Source: Sphingomonas sp. AOB5 (GTDB lineage Bacteria; Pseudomonadota; Alphaproteobacteria; Sphingomonadales; Sphingomonadaceae). Taken from it: a stretch of 64,000 nt of DNA. The notes beneath the pieces are model-generated. The model saw nothing but the letters and a program-made list of their open reading frames with translations, searched no databases and had not been told where the DNA came from. Made by a program: the position numbers and the translations under genes. The stretch covers positions 62,001 through 126,000 of the forward strand of contig NZ_JARNTV010000001.1 of NCBI RefSeq assembly GCF_029433115.1, given 5' to 3'. Below are positions 9,390 to 17,799 of the stretch, in pieces (the stretch's first letter is position 1; each line of letters begins with the position of its first letter).

Positions 9390-10849
9390 CCGACGCTTCC
9401 TTCAAGGCTGATGCCCAGCAGCTTCTGTGCCTCGACGGCGAATTCCATCGGGAGCTGTTGCAGCACCTCCTTGGCGAAGCCATTGACGATCAGCGCGACC
9501 GCGGCTTCCTGATCCAGCCCGCGCTGCATCGCATAGAAAAGCTGGTCTTCGCTGATCTTGCTGGTCGTCGCTTCATGCTCGATCTGGGCCGAGGGATTGC
9601 GCACCTCGATATAGGGCACGGTATGCGCGCCGCATTCCGAGCCGAGCAGCAGGCTGTCGCACTGGGTGAAGTTGCGGACATTCTCCGCAGTCGGCCCGAC
9701 CCGGACCAGCCCGCGATAGGTATTGTCGCTGCGGCCCGCGCTGATCCCCTTCGACACGATGGTCGAGCGGCTGTTCTTGCCCAGATGGATCATCTTGGTG
9801 CCGGTATCGGCCTGCTGGCGATTATTGGTCACCGCGACCGAATAGAATTCGCCGACCGAATTCTCGCCCGCCAGCACGCAGCTCGGATATTTCCAGGTGA
9901 TCGCCGAACCGGTCTCCACCTGCGTCCACGAGACCTTCGAATTCTTGCCCTGACAAAGCGCGCGCTTGGTCACGAAATTATAGATGCCGCCCTTGCCGTT
10001 CTCGTCGCCCGGATACCAGTTCTGGACGGTCGAATATTTGATCTCGGCATCGTCGAGCGCGACCAGTTCCACCACGGCGGCATGCAACTGGTTCTCGTCG
10101 CGCATCGGCGCGGTGCAGCCTTCGAGGTACGAGACATAGGCACCCTTGTCGGCGACGATCAGCGTGCGTTCGAACTGGCCGGTATTCTCGGCATTGATGC
10201 GGAAATAGGTGGAGAGCTCCATCGGGCAGCGCACGCCCTCGGGAACATAAACGAAGGTGCCGTCGCTGAAGACCGCGCAGTTCAACGCGGCGAAGTAATT
10301 GTCATGCTGCGGCACGACCTTGCCGAGCCACTTCTTCACCAGATCGGGATATTCGCGGATCGCTTCGCTGATCGAGCGGAAGATGACGCCCGCGGCTTCC
10401 AGCTCCTTGCGGAAGGTGGTGGCCACCGAAACGCTGTCGAACACCGCATCCACGGCCACCTTGCGGCTGCCCTCGACGCCCGCGAGCACTTTCTGCTCCT
10501 CGATCGGGATGCCCAGCTTCTCGTAGACGCGCAGGATCTCGGGATCGACCTGATCCAGCGAATCCAGCTTCGGCTTCGCCTTGGGCTCGGCGTAATAATA
10601 GGCGTCCTGATAATCGATCGGGTCGATATCCAGCTTGGCCCAGTCGGGCGGCGTCATCGTCAGCCAAAGACGATAGGCCTTCAGGCGCCATTCGAGCATC
10701 CACTCCGGCTCGTTCTTCTTGGCCGAGATGAAGCGGACCGTGTCCTCGGACAGGCCCTTGGGCGCAAACTCCTGCTCGATGTCCGAGCTGAAGCCCCATT
10801 CGTATTTCTTGTTCGCGGCGGCCAGCGCCTCGGCGTTCTTGGTAGCCAT
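9386..10849 (-). CDS. sufB: SufB scaffold subunit
   Basis: A 487-residue SufB protein. It starts [20 protein letters not shown] and contains the family blocks [78 protein letters not shown] and [14 protein letters not shown], ending in the helical [23 protein letters not shown] segment. SufB is the main scaffold that binds the new cluster. The ATG sits in a TGATG overlap with the regulator gene. Unlike the usual sufBCDS order, four other genes separate it from sufC. Confidence 0.96.
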   Translation of the reverse strand: MATKNAEALAAANKKYEWGFSSDIEQEFAPKGLSEDTVRFISAKKNEPEWMLEWRLKAYRLWLTMTPPDWAKLDIDPIDYQDAYYYAEPKAKPKLDSLDQVDPEILRVYEKLGIPIEEQKVLAGVEGSRKVAVDAVFDSVSVATTFRKELEAAGVIFRSISEAIREYPDLVKKWLGKVVPQHDNYFAALNCAVFSDGTFVYVPEGVRCPMELSTYFRINAENTGQFERTLIVADKGAYVSYLEGCTAPMRDENQLHAAVVELVALDDAEIKYSTVQNWYPGDENGKGGIYNFVTKRALCQGKNSKVSWTQVETGSAITWKYPSCVLAGENSVGEFYSVAVTNNRQQADTGTKMIHLGKNSRSTIVSKGISAGRSDNTYRGLVRVGPTAENVRNFTQCDSLLLGSECGAHTVPYIEVRNPSAQIEHEATTSKISEDQLFYAMQRGLDQEAAVALIVNGFAKEVLQQLPMEFAVEAQKLLGISLEGSVG

Positions 10850-11268
10850 CAGGCGGGTTCCGGCAGCTTTGAGAGGGAAGCGAGCGTGACGCCCGCAAGC
10901 GCGCCGCGGACGGCGCCGTTGACGTTGTTCCAGTGCGGCTTCACGCGGCAGGTCTGGTCGATGCAGCAATCCTGCTTGCCGCCATCGACGCACGCGGTGA
11001 GCGCGATCGGCCCCTCGATCGCCTCGACGATATCGGCCAGGCTGATCGCCGCGGGCGGGCGGGCAAGGCGGAAGCCGCCACCGGTGCCGCGCGTGCTTTC
11101 GATCAGGCCCGCGCGGGAAAGGTGGCTGACCAGCTTCTGCACCGTCGGCAGCGGCAGGCCGGTCTCGTCCGCCAGCAGCGTCGCGTTCAGCCGCCCGCTG
11201 ACGCCGCAATGGCGCGCGGCGGCGGCAAGCATCACCACGGCATAATCTGTCTGGGCCGACAAACGCAT
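10849..11268 (-). CDS. Rrf2-family regulator of the SUF operon
   Basis: A 139-residue Rrf2-family DNA-binding protein. The winged helix-turn-helix covers residues 1-65 ([47 protein letters not shown]). Four cysteines in the C-terminal half ([16 protein letters not shown], followed by a His in VKPHW) resemble the Fe-S-binding set of IscR and of the Rrf2-type SUF regulators. The likely role is sensing Fe-S status and controlling its own operon. It is the first gene, with TGATG coupling to sufB, and a candidate operator lies 43-80 bases upstream. Confidence 0.9.
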   Translation of the reverse strand: MRLSAQTDYAVVMLAAAARHCGVSGRLNATLLADETGLPLPTVQKLVSHLSRAGLIESTRGTGGGFRLARPPAAISLADIVEAIEGPIALTACVDGGKQDCCIDQTCRVKPHWNNVNGAVRGALAGVTLASLSKLPEPA

Positions 11269-11310
11269 GCGTTTCTAGTTAGACCTCCGCGCAACAGCGC
11301 TACGGTCTGT

Positions 11311-11328
11311 TGCGAACCATTCTCAAAT
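11311..11328 (-). promoter_or_regulatory. Fur-like box upstream of the SUF operon
   Basis: The sequence TGCGAACCATTCTCAAAT sits 43-60 bases before the Rrf2 gene. Its CATTCTCAA core matches the 3-prime half of classical Fur boxes. The same string with two changes occurs at 43981, in front of the DUF4198 gene. Iron control of suf operons by Fur-type proteins is known in bacteria; the assignment here rests on motif similarity. Confidence 0.55.
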
Positions 11329-11348
11329 CGGAACAAATCGTTCCGATT
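11326..11348. promoter_or_regulatory. perfect inverted repeat, candidate operator upstream of the SUF operon
   Basis: Two 9-base arms, AATCGGAAC and GTTCCGATT, are separated by five bases. It overlaps the Fur-like box by three bases and lies 58-80 bases before the Rrf2 gene. There is no T-run on either side, so it does not look like a terminator for the AraC-type gene that ends at 11364. The symmetry and place suit a dimeric regulator, perhaps the Rrf2 protein, though it does not resemble the classical IscR sites. Confidence 0.55.
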
Positions 11349-11363
11349 GGCCATGTGGTCGCT

Positions 11364-12221
11364 CTAGTCGTCCTCGTCAACCGATTCGGGGATCACGTCC
11401 GGAAGGAAATGGAACGTCTCATTGTCCAGCGTCACCGCCAGCACCGGATCGATCCCCGCCTTCAGCGTGGTCGGGGTGTGGCCGGTGAAGTGCTTGATCT
11501 CCTTGATCATGTGCGGCTGGTCGGCGAACGGCTCGGCCACTTCGCGCGGATCGACGCCCTGATAGATCTGCATCGCGGCGCGGATCGCGCGGAACTTGCG
11601 CTCCAGATGCTTGGGCGGCCCGCCGAAATATTCGTTGCACAGCCGGGTCGCCTGGCGCGGCCCCATCGGCACCAGCTTGTAAAGCGCCTCGATCCCCGGC
11701 TCGCCCGAGGCCGCCCATTCGCGCACCGCGCGGGCAAGCGCCAGATGGGTCGCCGGCACCTTGCGGCGGCGCGCCAGCAGGAACGGCTCGACCAGCGCGA
11801 TCATCTCCTCCAGCGTATCGAGGCCGCGCAACTGCTCCAGAATGGTCAGCACCTCGGGTCCGAGCACATCGGCGCCGTCCAGGATCGTATCGGCCACTTC
11901 ATGCGCGGGCAGGCCGATCAGCGATTTCCACCCGATCGCGCGCAGCGACACGCCGAAACAGTGGAACGGTCCATCGACATGATAGGACGCCGCCGCCGTC
12001 CCCGCGCCATTGACCATCACCGGGCGCGACGCTTCGCTATGGCCATCGGGGAAGGTCAGCACCCCGCTCCCCTTCAGCATGAAGCGGATTTGCCCCATGT
12101 CCACCCGCTCGACGCCGTCGATGACCGCCGCATCGTAGCGGAACAGGTAGAAGGATTCGACGAAGGGCATCAGCGGCCCTTCCGGCTGAATGAACTGAAT
12201 CTCCGGCCGCGCCGCGCTCAT
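11364..12221 (-). CDS. AraC-family transcriptional regulator
   Basis: A 285-residue protein. The N-terminal part (about 1-140) is a cupin-like sensing region (PFVESFYLFRYDA, GSGVLTFPDGH, FHCFGVSL). The C-terminal AraC helix-turn-helix includes GPRQATRLCNEYFGGPPKHLERKFRAIRA and DQPHMIKEIKHFTGHTPTTLK, the second recognition helix region. The organisation is that of AraC regulators of unknown ligand. About 110 bases upstream lies a terminator preceded by a 13-codon ORF on the same strand, so its transcription may be attenuated or may start after the terminator. Confidence 0.87.
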   Translation of the reverse strand: MSAARPEIQFIQPEGPLMPFVESFYLFRYDAAVIDGVERVDMGQIRFMLKGSGVLTFPDGHSEASRPVMVNGAGTAAASYHVDGPFHCFGVSLRAIGWKSLIGLPAHEVADTILDGADVLGPEVLTILEQLRGLDTLEEMIALVEPFLLARRRKVPATHLALARAVREWAASGEPGIEALYKLVPMGPRQATRLCNEYFGGPPKHLERKFRAIRAAMQIYQGVDPREVAEPFADQPHMIKEIKHFTGHTPTTLKAGIDPVLAVTLDNETFHFLPDVIPESVDEDD

Positions 12222-12330
12222 GGCGCGATCTTTCCGGCCGGCAGCGTTGCGCCCCGCATGATGACCCCTGTCCGCAGGCCCCGTCTGCCTGCTCGATTTG
12301 GGTATGGAGTAGGCCCGGCGACAAGAAAAG

Positions 12331-12358
12331 AGGCCCGGCCAGCAAGCCGGCCGGGCCT
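12331..12358 (-). terminator. rho-independent terminator upstream of the AraC-type gene
   Basis: A 10-bp perfect stem (AGGCCCGGCC with its complement) around an 8-base loop is followed on the minus strand by CTTTTCTTG. It is 110 bases before the AraC-type start and about 50 bases after a 13-codon ORF. No annotated gene ends here, so it must terminate a short transcript that begins near the pyrD start region. Confidence 0.75.
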
Positions 12359-12409
12359 TAGAAGAAAGGATCCCCCTGTTCGGCGGGACCCTCGGGTCGC
12401 AGTAATCGA

Positions 12410-12451
12410 CTACGCGTTTCCCCTGAGGGCCGTCTTGGAAGGATTCGACAT
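12410..12451 (-). CDS. possible 13-residue leader peptide ORF
   Basis: ATG to TAG, encoding MSNPSKTALRGNA. A strong GGAGGG ribosome site lies six bases before the ATG, unusual for a random frame of this size. The stop is followed by a hairpin-forming GACCCGAGGGTC segment and, some 50 bases later, by an intrinsic terminator, all on the same strand and upstream of the AraC-type gene. It could be a leader peptide, a small protein, or part of a small RNA. No regulatory codon run (such as repeated His or Trp) is present. Confidence 0.45.
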   Translation of the reverse strand: MSNPSKTALRGNA

Positions 12452-12517
12452 TCGGCGCCCTCCGCTACGGAAAATGGCGCTTTGACGCGCGTGCGCAGCG
12501 ATGCGAGAGGGCAGGCG

Positions 12518-13495
12518 ATGCCGATCCAGCCCCACAAGATCCTCTTCGCGCTCGACCCCGAACGCGCCCATCGCACCAGCATCGCGGCCCTCCGCATCGC
12601 CGGGTCGCTCGGCATAAATTTTCAGTCCGATATGGCGCGATCCCGCCCGATCACCCTCGCGGGGCTGGTTTTTCCCAATCCCGTCGGGCTCGCAGCCGGA
12701 ATGGACAAGGATGCCGAGGCGATTGCCGGCCTGTTTGGGCTCGGCTTCGGCGCGGTCGAAGTCGGCACGCTGACCCCGCGCCCGCAGCCCGGCAACCCCA
12801 AGCCGCGCCTGTTCCGGCTGACCGAAGACGAAGCGGTGATCAACCGCATGGGCTTCAACAATGGCGGGATCGACGCCGCGCTCGCCCGCATCGCGAAGCT
12901 GGGCAAGCGGCCGGGCATGCTCGGCATCAATGTCGGCGCGAACAAGGACAGCGACGATCGCGTCGCCGATTATGCGCTGGGCGTGGGCAAGGCCGCGCCC
13001 CATGCCGATTACATCACGATCAATGTCAGCTCGCCCAACACGCCGGGCCTGCGCGACCTGCAATCGCGCCCCGCGCTCGACGAGCTGCTCGCGGCCTCCC
13101 ATGCCGCGCGCGGCACGGTCCCGCTGTTCCTGAAGGTCGCCCCCGATCTCGACCGTGCGGGTCTCGAAGGCGCGATCCAGGCCGCGATCGACCATCATGT
13201 CGATGCGCTGATCGTCAGCAACACCACCATCTCGCGCCCGCCGCTCGCTTCGAAATTCGCGGGCGAGGCAGGTGGCCTGTCCGGCGCGCCCTTGCGCGAA
13301 CTTTCCCGCGCCAAGCTGATCGAAGCGCGCGAGATCGCAGGCGACGCGCTGCCGCTGATCTCGGCCGGCGGGATCGACAGCGGCGACGAAGCGAAGCGCC
13401 GCATCGACGCCGGCGCCACGCTCGTCCAGGTCTATAGCGCGCTGGTGTTCAAGGGGCCGGGGCTGGTCCGCGAGATCGTACGGGCGCTGGGCTGA
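12518..13495 (+). CDS. pyrD: dihydroorotate dehydrogenase (quinone), class 2
   Basis: A 325-residue class-2 enzyme that oxidises dihydroorotate to orotate with membrane quinone in pyrimidine synthesis. Visible motifs: GLAAGMDKDAEAI, GFGAVEVGTLTPRPQ(P)GNPKPRLFR, NRMGFNN, the catalytic INVSSPNTPGLR serine region, PLFLKVAPDL, and the FMN-phosphate site LISAGGIDSGDEAKRRIDAGA. The N-terminal helix for membrane contact is present. I chose the ATG after AGAGGGCAGGCG over a TTG 36 bases upstream. It is divergent from the short-ORF/terminator unit. Confidence 0.95.
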   Translation: MPIQPHKILFALDPERAHRTSIAALRIAGSLGINFQSDMARSRPITLAGLVFPNPVGLAAGMDKDAEAIAGLFGLGFGAVEVGTLTPRPQPGNPKPRLFRLTEDEAVINRMGFNNGGIDAALARIAKLGKRPGMLGINVGANKDSDDRVADYALGVGKAAPHADYITINVSSPNTPGLRDLQSRPALDELLAASHAARGTVPLFLKVAPDLDRAGLEGAIQAAIDHHVDALIVSNTTISRPPLASKFAGEAGGLSGAPLRELSRAKLIEAREIAGDALPLISAGGIDSGDEAKRRIDAGATLVQVYSALVFKGPGLVREIVRALG

Positions 13496-13517
13496 GCCTC
13501 GTTTTGGTGCCGATCCT

Positions 13518-13593
13518 GTGCTCCGGCGAAGGCCGGAGCGTTGGCCGCATACCGGTCGGTTGATTGCCAGGGCTCCGGCCTTCGCCGGAGCAC
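13518..13593. repeat. paired-palindrome repeat, family A copy 1
   Basis: Two inverted copies of a 22-base element (GTGCTCCGGCGAAGGCCGGA type, and its complement) flank about 30 bases of unique DNA. Each arm is itself palindromic. Other copies are at 17335 and 43320. It fills the gap between the convergent ends of pyrD and the gamma-glutamyltransferase gene. The layout resembles REP doublets (REPINs). Confidence 0.85.
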
Positions 13594-13607
13594 GGCGTTG
13601 CCAAACC

Positions 13608-15341
13608 TTACTGCGCCGTCTCCACGATCGCCCGGCCCTCGCGCCGCGGATCGTAACCGCCGTCGAACCGGCCGTTCCGCCACATCATCCCGTGCAGGCC
13701 CGAATCCTCGCCCTGCCCCGGCACCAGCCGGATGCCGCGCGCCTGCAGCGCGTCAAGCAGCATCGGCGAGAACTTGGTCACCTCGCCGTTGAACGCATTG
13801 CCGCGCGCGATCAGGTTCGGCAGCGCGATCGCGTCCTGCATCGGCAGGTTCCAGTCGATCGCGCCGACTAGAGACTTGGCGACATAGGGCAGGATCGCAT
13901 TGCCGCCCGCCGAACCCAGCGCCCCGGCAAACCGGCCCTCGGCATCGATCAGCACCAGCGGCGTCATCGACGAACGCGGCCGCTTGCCCGGCGCTGGCGC
14001 ATTGGCGGCCAGGCGGCCCTCCGCATCGCGTGGCTGCATCGCGAAATCGGTCATCTGGTTGTTGAGGAAGAAACCGTCGACCATCCGCCCCGACCCGAAG
14101 ATCGATTCGACCGTAGTGGTCATCGACACGACATTCCCGTCCGCATCGCCGACGATGAAGTGCGAGGTGCCGGCAGGCTCGCGCGTCGTATCCATGGCCG
14201 CGACCACCGCGCCCGCCGGGTTGCCCGCGACCGGCGCCGGACCGGCAGTCTCGCCGATCAGCGCGGCGCGGGTCGCGACATAGGCGGGATCGAGCATCCC
14301 AGCGACCGGCACGCTGGTGAACGCCGGATCGCCGACATAGCGATCGCGGTCGGCGTACATGATCCGGCTCGCCTCGGCGAAGAGGAACCATGCCTGCGGA
14401 TCGCTCGGCCCGCGCGTCGCGATATCGGTCCGCTCGAGGATCGCCATCAGCTGCAACAGGCCCACGCCGCTGGAAGGCGGCGGCGGCACGCAGACCTGAT
14501 AGACGCGATAGCGCCCGCAGATCGCCTCGCGCTTGACCGGGCGATAGGCCGCCAGATCGGCCAGCGTCATGCTGCCCCCCAGCGGCGCGGCATTGGTCCG
14601 CGCCACGATCCGCTCGGCGGTCGGGCCCTTGTACAGCGCAGCAGTGCCCTGCTTCGCCAACCGCTTCACGAACGCGGCATAGGCCGGGTTCACCAGCTGG
14701 TCGCCCGCCTTCATCAGCGTGCCGTCGGGCTTGGTGAAATAGGCGCGCACGTCGGGCGCACTGTTCTCCGGGAAATTGCCCGCGATCATCCGGGCAAGGC
14801 GCGGGCTGACGATGAAGCCCTCGGCCGCGGTCCGCTCGACATCGCCGAACAGGCTGTTCCACTTCAGCTTGCCATGCTCGCGATGCGCCATGCCCAGCGC
14901 GCCGATCACGCCGGGCACGCCGGTCGCGCGCCCGCTCAGCACCGCCTGGCCGAACGGCAGCGCCTTGCCGGCATCGTCGAGGAACATCGTCTCCGAAGCA
15001 CCCGCGGGCGCGGTCTCGCGGCCGTCATAGATGACGACCTTGCCCGTCCGTGCATCGAAATAGGTCATGAAGGCGCCGCCGCCCACGCCCGAGCTTTGCG
15101 GCTCGACCAGCGACAGCATCGCCTGCACCGCGATCGCCGCGTCCACCGCGCTGCCACCCCGGCGCAGCACCGCGAGCCCCGCTTCAGTCGCCAGCGGATT
15201 GGCCGCGACCACGAAGAATTGCCGCGTCTTGGGCGCTTCGGCCGCCTGAGCCGGCGCGACCTTCTCGCCCCCGCCCGCACCGGCGCACGCCGCCACCGCA
15301 AACACCGTCAGCGCCGCCAGAACCTGTCGCATCACCTTCAT
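13608..15341 (-). CDS. ggt: gamma-glutamyltransferase, lipoprotein-like
   Basis: A 577-residue Ntn hydrolase that transfers or hydrolyses the gamma-glutamyl group of glutathione outside the cytoplasm. The signal sequence ends in a lipobox-like VAAC (Cys 19). Family motifs: AANPLATEAGLAVLRRGGSA, EPQSSGVGGGAFMTYFD with the following YDGRETAP, LPPPPSS-type loop (VPPPPSSGVGLLQ), and the autoprocessing nucleophile Thr in GTSHFIVGDADGNVVS near residue 390. The pro-enzyme is expected to split there into two subunits. The chosen ATG follows GGGAGC. It is divergent from the acyl-CoA synthetase gene. Confidence 0.93.
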   Translation of the reverse strand: MKVMRQVLAALTVFAVAACAGAGGGEKVAPAQAAEAPKTRQFFVVAANPLATEAGLAVLRRGGSAVDAAIAVQAMLSLVEPQSSGVGGGAFMTYFDARTGKVVIYDGRETAPAGASETMFLDDAGKALPFGQAVLSGRATGVPGVIGALGMAHREHGKLKWNSLFGDVERTAAEGFIVSPRLARMIAGNFPENSAPDVRAYFTKPDGTLMKAGDQLVNPAYAAFVKRLAKQGTAALYKGPTAERIVARTNAAPLGGSMTLADLAAYRPVKREAICGRYRVYQVCVPPPPSSGVGLLQLMAILERTDIATRGPSDPQAWFLFAEASRIMYADRDRYVGDPAFTSVPVAGMLDPAYVATRAALIGETAGPAPVAGNPAGAVVAAMDTTREPAGTSHFIVGDADGNVVSMTTTVESIFGSGRMVDGFFLNNQMTDFAMQPRDAEGRLAANAPAPGKRPRSSMTPLVLIDAEGRFAGALGSAGGNAILPYVAKSLVGAIDWNLPMQDAIALPNLIARGNAFNGEVTKFSPMLLDALQARGIRLVPGQGEDSGLHGMMWRNGRFDGGYDPRREGRAIVETAQ

Positions 15342-15514
15342 ACAAGCTCCCGAACGCAAACCGTCCGATCCCGATACCCAAGCAGGGTGGACCCGTCCAC
15401 GCCCCGCTGACGTTACGTCTTCTGGAGTTGGCAGAACCGGCAGGAGCATTCTATGACGGTCGTTCGGGGCAAAACCACCGACAAAGCAGAGAAGAAGCAA
15501 GGGGACGGGATGCA

Positions 15515-17326
15515 ATGAGCCGCAAGCTCGAACGGTTCGACAATCTGGTCTCGATGTTCTTCGCCCGTGCGAAGGAAAAGGGGAGCGCCCCCTTCCTGTG
15601 GCAGAAGTCCGGCGGCGCGTGGCAGCCGACCAGCTGGGCCGAGGCCGCACAGCAGGTCGCCTCGCTCGCCACCGCGCTGCAGAAAATGGGGCTGAAGCGC
15701 GGCGACCGGGTGATGCTCGTCTCCGAGAATCGCCCCGAATTCTGCATCAGCGATCTCGCCATCATGGCCGCGGGCTGCATCACCGTGCCCACCTACACCA
15801 CCAATACCGAGCGCGATCACCAGCATATCATCGAGAATTCGGGCGCCTGCGCGATCATCGTCTCGACGACCAAGCTGGCCAAGGTGCTGCTCCCCGCGGC
15901 GCTTCGCGCTTCCTCGGCCCGCATGGTGATCGGCATCGACGATGTCCGCGCGGGGCAACCCGGCAGCATGGACTTCCACGATTTCCGCAAGCTGATCGCC
16001 GACAATCCGGTCGATCCGCAGGAATTCGCCAAAACCGTGACCTTCAAGCGGGAGGACACCGCCTGCATCATCTACACCAGCGGCACCGGCGGCGCGCCGC
16101 GCGGGGTGATGCAGCATCACGGCGCGATCCTCCACAATGTCGAGGGCTGCTGCACCGTCATCTCGGAGGATTTCGGCTGGGACGACGAAGTGTTCCTCAG
16201 CTTCCTGCCGCTCAGCCATGCCTATGAGCATACCGGCGGCCAGTTCTTCCCGATCGGCCTGGGCGCGCAGATCTATTATTCCGAAGGCCTCGAGAAGCTC
16301 GCCTCGAACATCGAGGAAGTCCGCCCCACGCTGATGGTGGTCGTGCCGCGCCTGTTCGAAGTGCTGCGCACCCGCATCGTCAAGCAGGTGGAGAAGCAGG
16401 GCAAGGTCGCCAACTTCCTGCTCGATCGCGCCATGGCCATCGGCGGACGCCGCGCCGCGGGCAGCTATGCGCTGGGCGACGGCACCATGGGGCTGATCCT
16501 GAACGCCACGATCAAGCCCAAGCTGGCGAAGAAGTTCGGCGGGCGGATCAAGGCGATGGTCTCGGGCGGCGCGCCGCTCAATCCCGAAGTCGGCATCTTC
16601 TTCCAGTCGCTCGGCCTCACGTTTTTGCAGGGCTATGGCCAGACCGAATCCGCCCCGGTCATCTCGTGCAACCGCCCCCGCGCGGGCCTGAAGATGGATA
16701 CGGTCGGCCCGCCGCTCGAAGGCGTCGAGGTCAAGATCGCACCCGATGGCGAGATCCTGGTTCGCGGCGAACTCGTCATGCACGGCTATTGGCGCAACGA
16801 CGAAGAGACCGCGCGCGTCCTGAAGCCAGACCCGGCGGAGCCAGACAAAGGCGCCTGGCTCCATACCGGCGATATCGGCATCATCGACGATCGCGGCCGG
16901 ATCAAGATCACCGATCGCAAGAAGGACATCATCGTCAACGACAAGGGCGACAATGTCGCTCCGCAAAAGGTGGAGGGCATGCTGACCCTTCAGCCCGAAA
17001 TCGTGCAGGCGATGATCTCGGGCGACAAGCGGCCCTATATGACCGCGGTGATCGTGCCCGATCCCGAATGGACCCAGGAATGGTGCGCCAAATTTGCCGA
17101 GAAGTGCGACTTCAAGTCGCTGTCGCACAATCCGGACTACAAGGCGGCGCTGGGCGCGGCGGTCGAGCGGGTGAACAAGGAGCTTTCGGTGATCGAACGC
17201 ATCCGCAAGTTCATCATCGCCGACGAACCATTCACGATCGAAAACGAGCAGCTCACCCCCAGCCTGAAGATCCGCCGCCACGTGCTGAAACAGGCCTATG
17301 GCGAACGGCTGGACGCTTTGTACTGA
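15515..17326 (+). CDS. AMP-dependent long-chain acyl-CoA synthetase
   Basis: A 603-residue ANL-superfamily ligase that activates fatty acids to acyl-CoA through an acyl-adenylate. The ATP loop reads YTSGTGGAPRGVM (arginine in place of the usual lysine), followed by LPLSHAYEH, the GYGQTESAPVISCN motif, TGDIGIIDDRGRIKITDRKKD, and a C-terminal domain with KDIIVNDKGDNVAPQKVE and the final catalytic lysine in LTPSLKIRR. Length and motifs fit the FAA1/FadD15-type long-chain group. Start chosen at the ATG after GGGGACGGGATGCA. Substrate chain length cannot be read. Confidence 0.93.
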   Translation: MSRKLERFDNLVSMFFARAKEKGSAPFLWQKSGGAWQPTSWAEAAQQVASLATALQKMGLKRGDRVMLVSENRPEFCISDLAIMAAGCITVPTYTTNTERDHQHIIENSGACAIIVSTTKLAKVLLPAALRASSARMVIGIDDVRAGQPGSMDFHDFRKLIADNPVDPQEFAKTVTFKREDTACIIYTSGTGGAPRGVMQHHGAILHNVEGCCTVISEDFGWDDEVFLSFLPLSHAYEHTGGQFFPIGLGAQIYYSEGLEKLASNIEEVRPTLMVVVPRLFEVLRTRIVKQVEKQGKVANFLLDRAMAIGGRRAAGSYALGDGTMGLILNATIKPKLAKKFGGRIKAMVSGGAPLNPEVGIFFQSLGLTFLQGYGQTESAPVISCNRPRAGLKMDTVGPPLEGVEVKIAPDGEILVRGELVMHGYWRNDEETARVLKPDPAEPDKGAWLHTGDIGIIDDRGRIKITDRKKDIIVNDKGDNVAPQKVEGMLTLQPEIVQAMISGDKRPYMTAVIVPDPEWTQEWCAKFAEKCDFKSLSHNPDYKAALGAAVERVNKELSVIERIRKFIIADEPFTIENEQLTPSLKIRRHVLKQAYGERLDALY

Positions 17327-17334
17327 CGCCTATT

Positions 17335-17410
17335 GTGCTCCGGCGAAGGCCGGAGCGCTGGCAGTCAACGTACCGCCATACGTCCAACGCTCCGGCCTTC
17401 GCCGGAGCAC
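17335..17410. repeat. paired-palindrome repeat, family A copy 2
   Basis: Same two-arm structure as at 13518: GTGCTCCGGCGAAGGCCGGA and its complement around 30 bases of unrelated DNA. It begins nine bases after the acyl-CoA synthetase stop and ends 15 bases before the convergent cupin stop. It is again between convergent genes. Confidence 0.85.
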
Positions 17411-17424
17411 GGTCACTTGTCGGT

Positions 17425-17754
17425 TCAGGGCGACGGCACAGCATCGAGATGCAAAGCCAGCCACACCGTCGGCCGATCCGGCGCCGTGTACGTCACCCAA
17501 TGCGGCACCCCCGCGGCGACAAACACATGATCCCCCGGCCGCAGCACCACCGCCGCCCCATCCCCGATCCGCAACCCCGCCTCGCCCTCGAGCAACACCA
17601 CCCACTCGTCCGCATCCTGCACCATCGGCTCGCCCTCCGGCGTCGACTGGCCCAGCGACACGATCCGCTCCAGCCGCACCCCGGGACGCGACAGCAACTC
17701 GGTGAATACTTCGCCCGCTGAGGCATCGGGCAGGTCGGCGAACAGGTTCTGCAT
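17425..17754 (-). CDS. cupin-domain protein
   Basis: A 109-residue single-domain cupin. The two cupin motifs are visible: [31 protein letters not shown] and AGVPHWVTY. Metal ligands appear reduced: the first motif shows DEW in place of the usual HxH, while the later His in PHWV is kept. Small cupins of this type are often metal-binding enzymes or sugar/phosphate sensors. The ATG has only a distant ribosome site; a TTG nine bases upstream with GGGGAG at good spacing is an alternative start. Divergent from tgt by 45 bases. Confidence 0.82.
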   Translation of the reverse strand: MQNLFADLPDASAGEVFTELLSRPGVRLERIVSLGQSTPEGEPMVQDADEWVVLLEGEAGLRIGDGAAVVLRPGDHVFVAAGVPHWVTYTAPDRPTVWLALHLDAVPSP

Positions 17755-17799
17755 GGCCGCCAAGTTGCGCTCCCCGGCCAAAGGCGGCAAGGGCGCGAC

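Noticed and set aside
9458..11245. A 595-codon plus-strand frame opposite sufB and the regulator
   Set aside because: No protein-like motifs and no ribosome site; sufB and the Rrf2 gene on the other strand are unmistakable.
12361..12480. tRNA-like or structured RNA between the AraC-type gene and pyrD
   Set aside because: No acceptor stem or TTCGA-type loop pattern can be folded; the segment is better explained by a short ORF and terminator.
15413..17281. A 622-codon minus-strand frame opposite the acyl-CoA synthetase
   Set aside because: Low-complexity Asp/Arg/His composition, a shadow of third-position GC bias.
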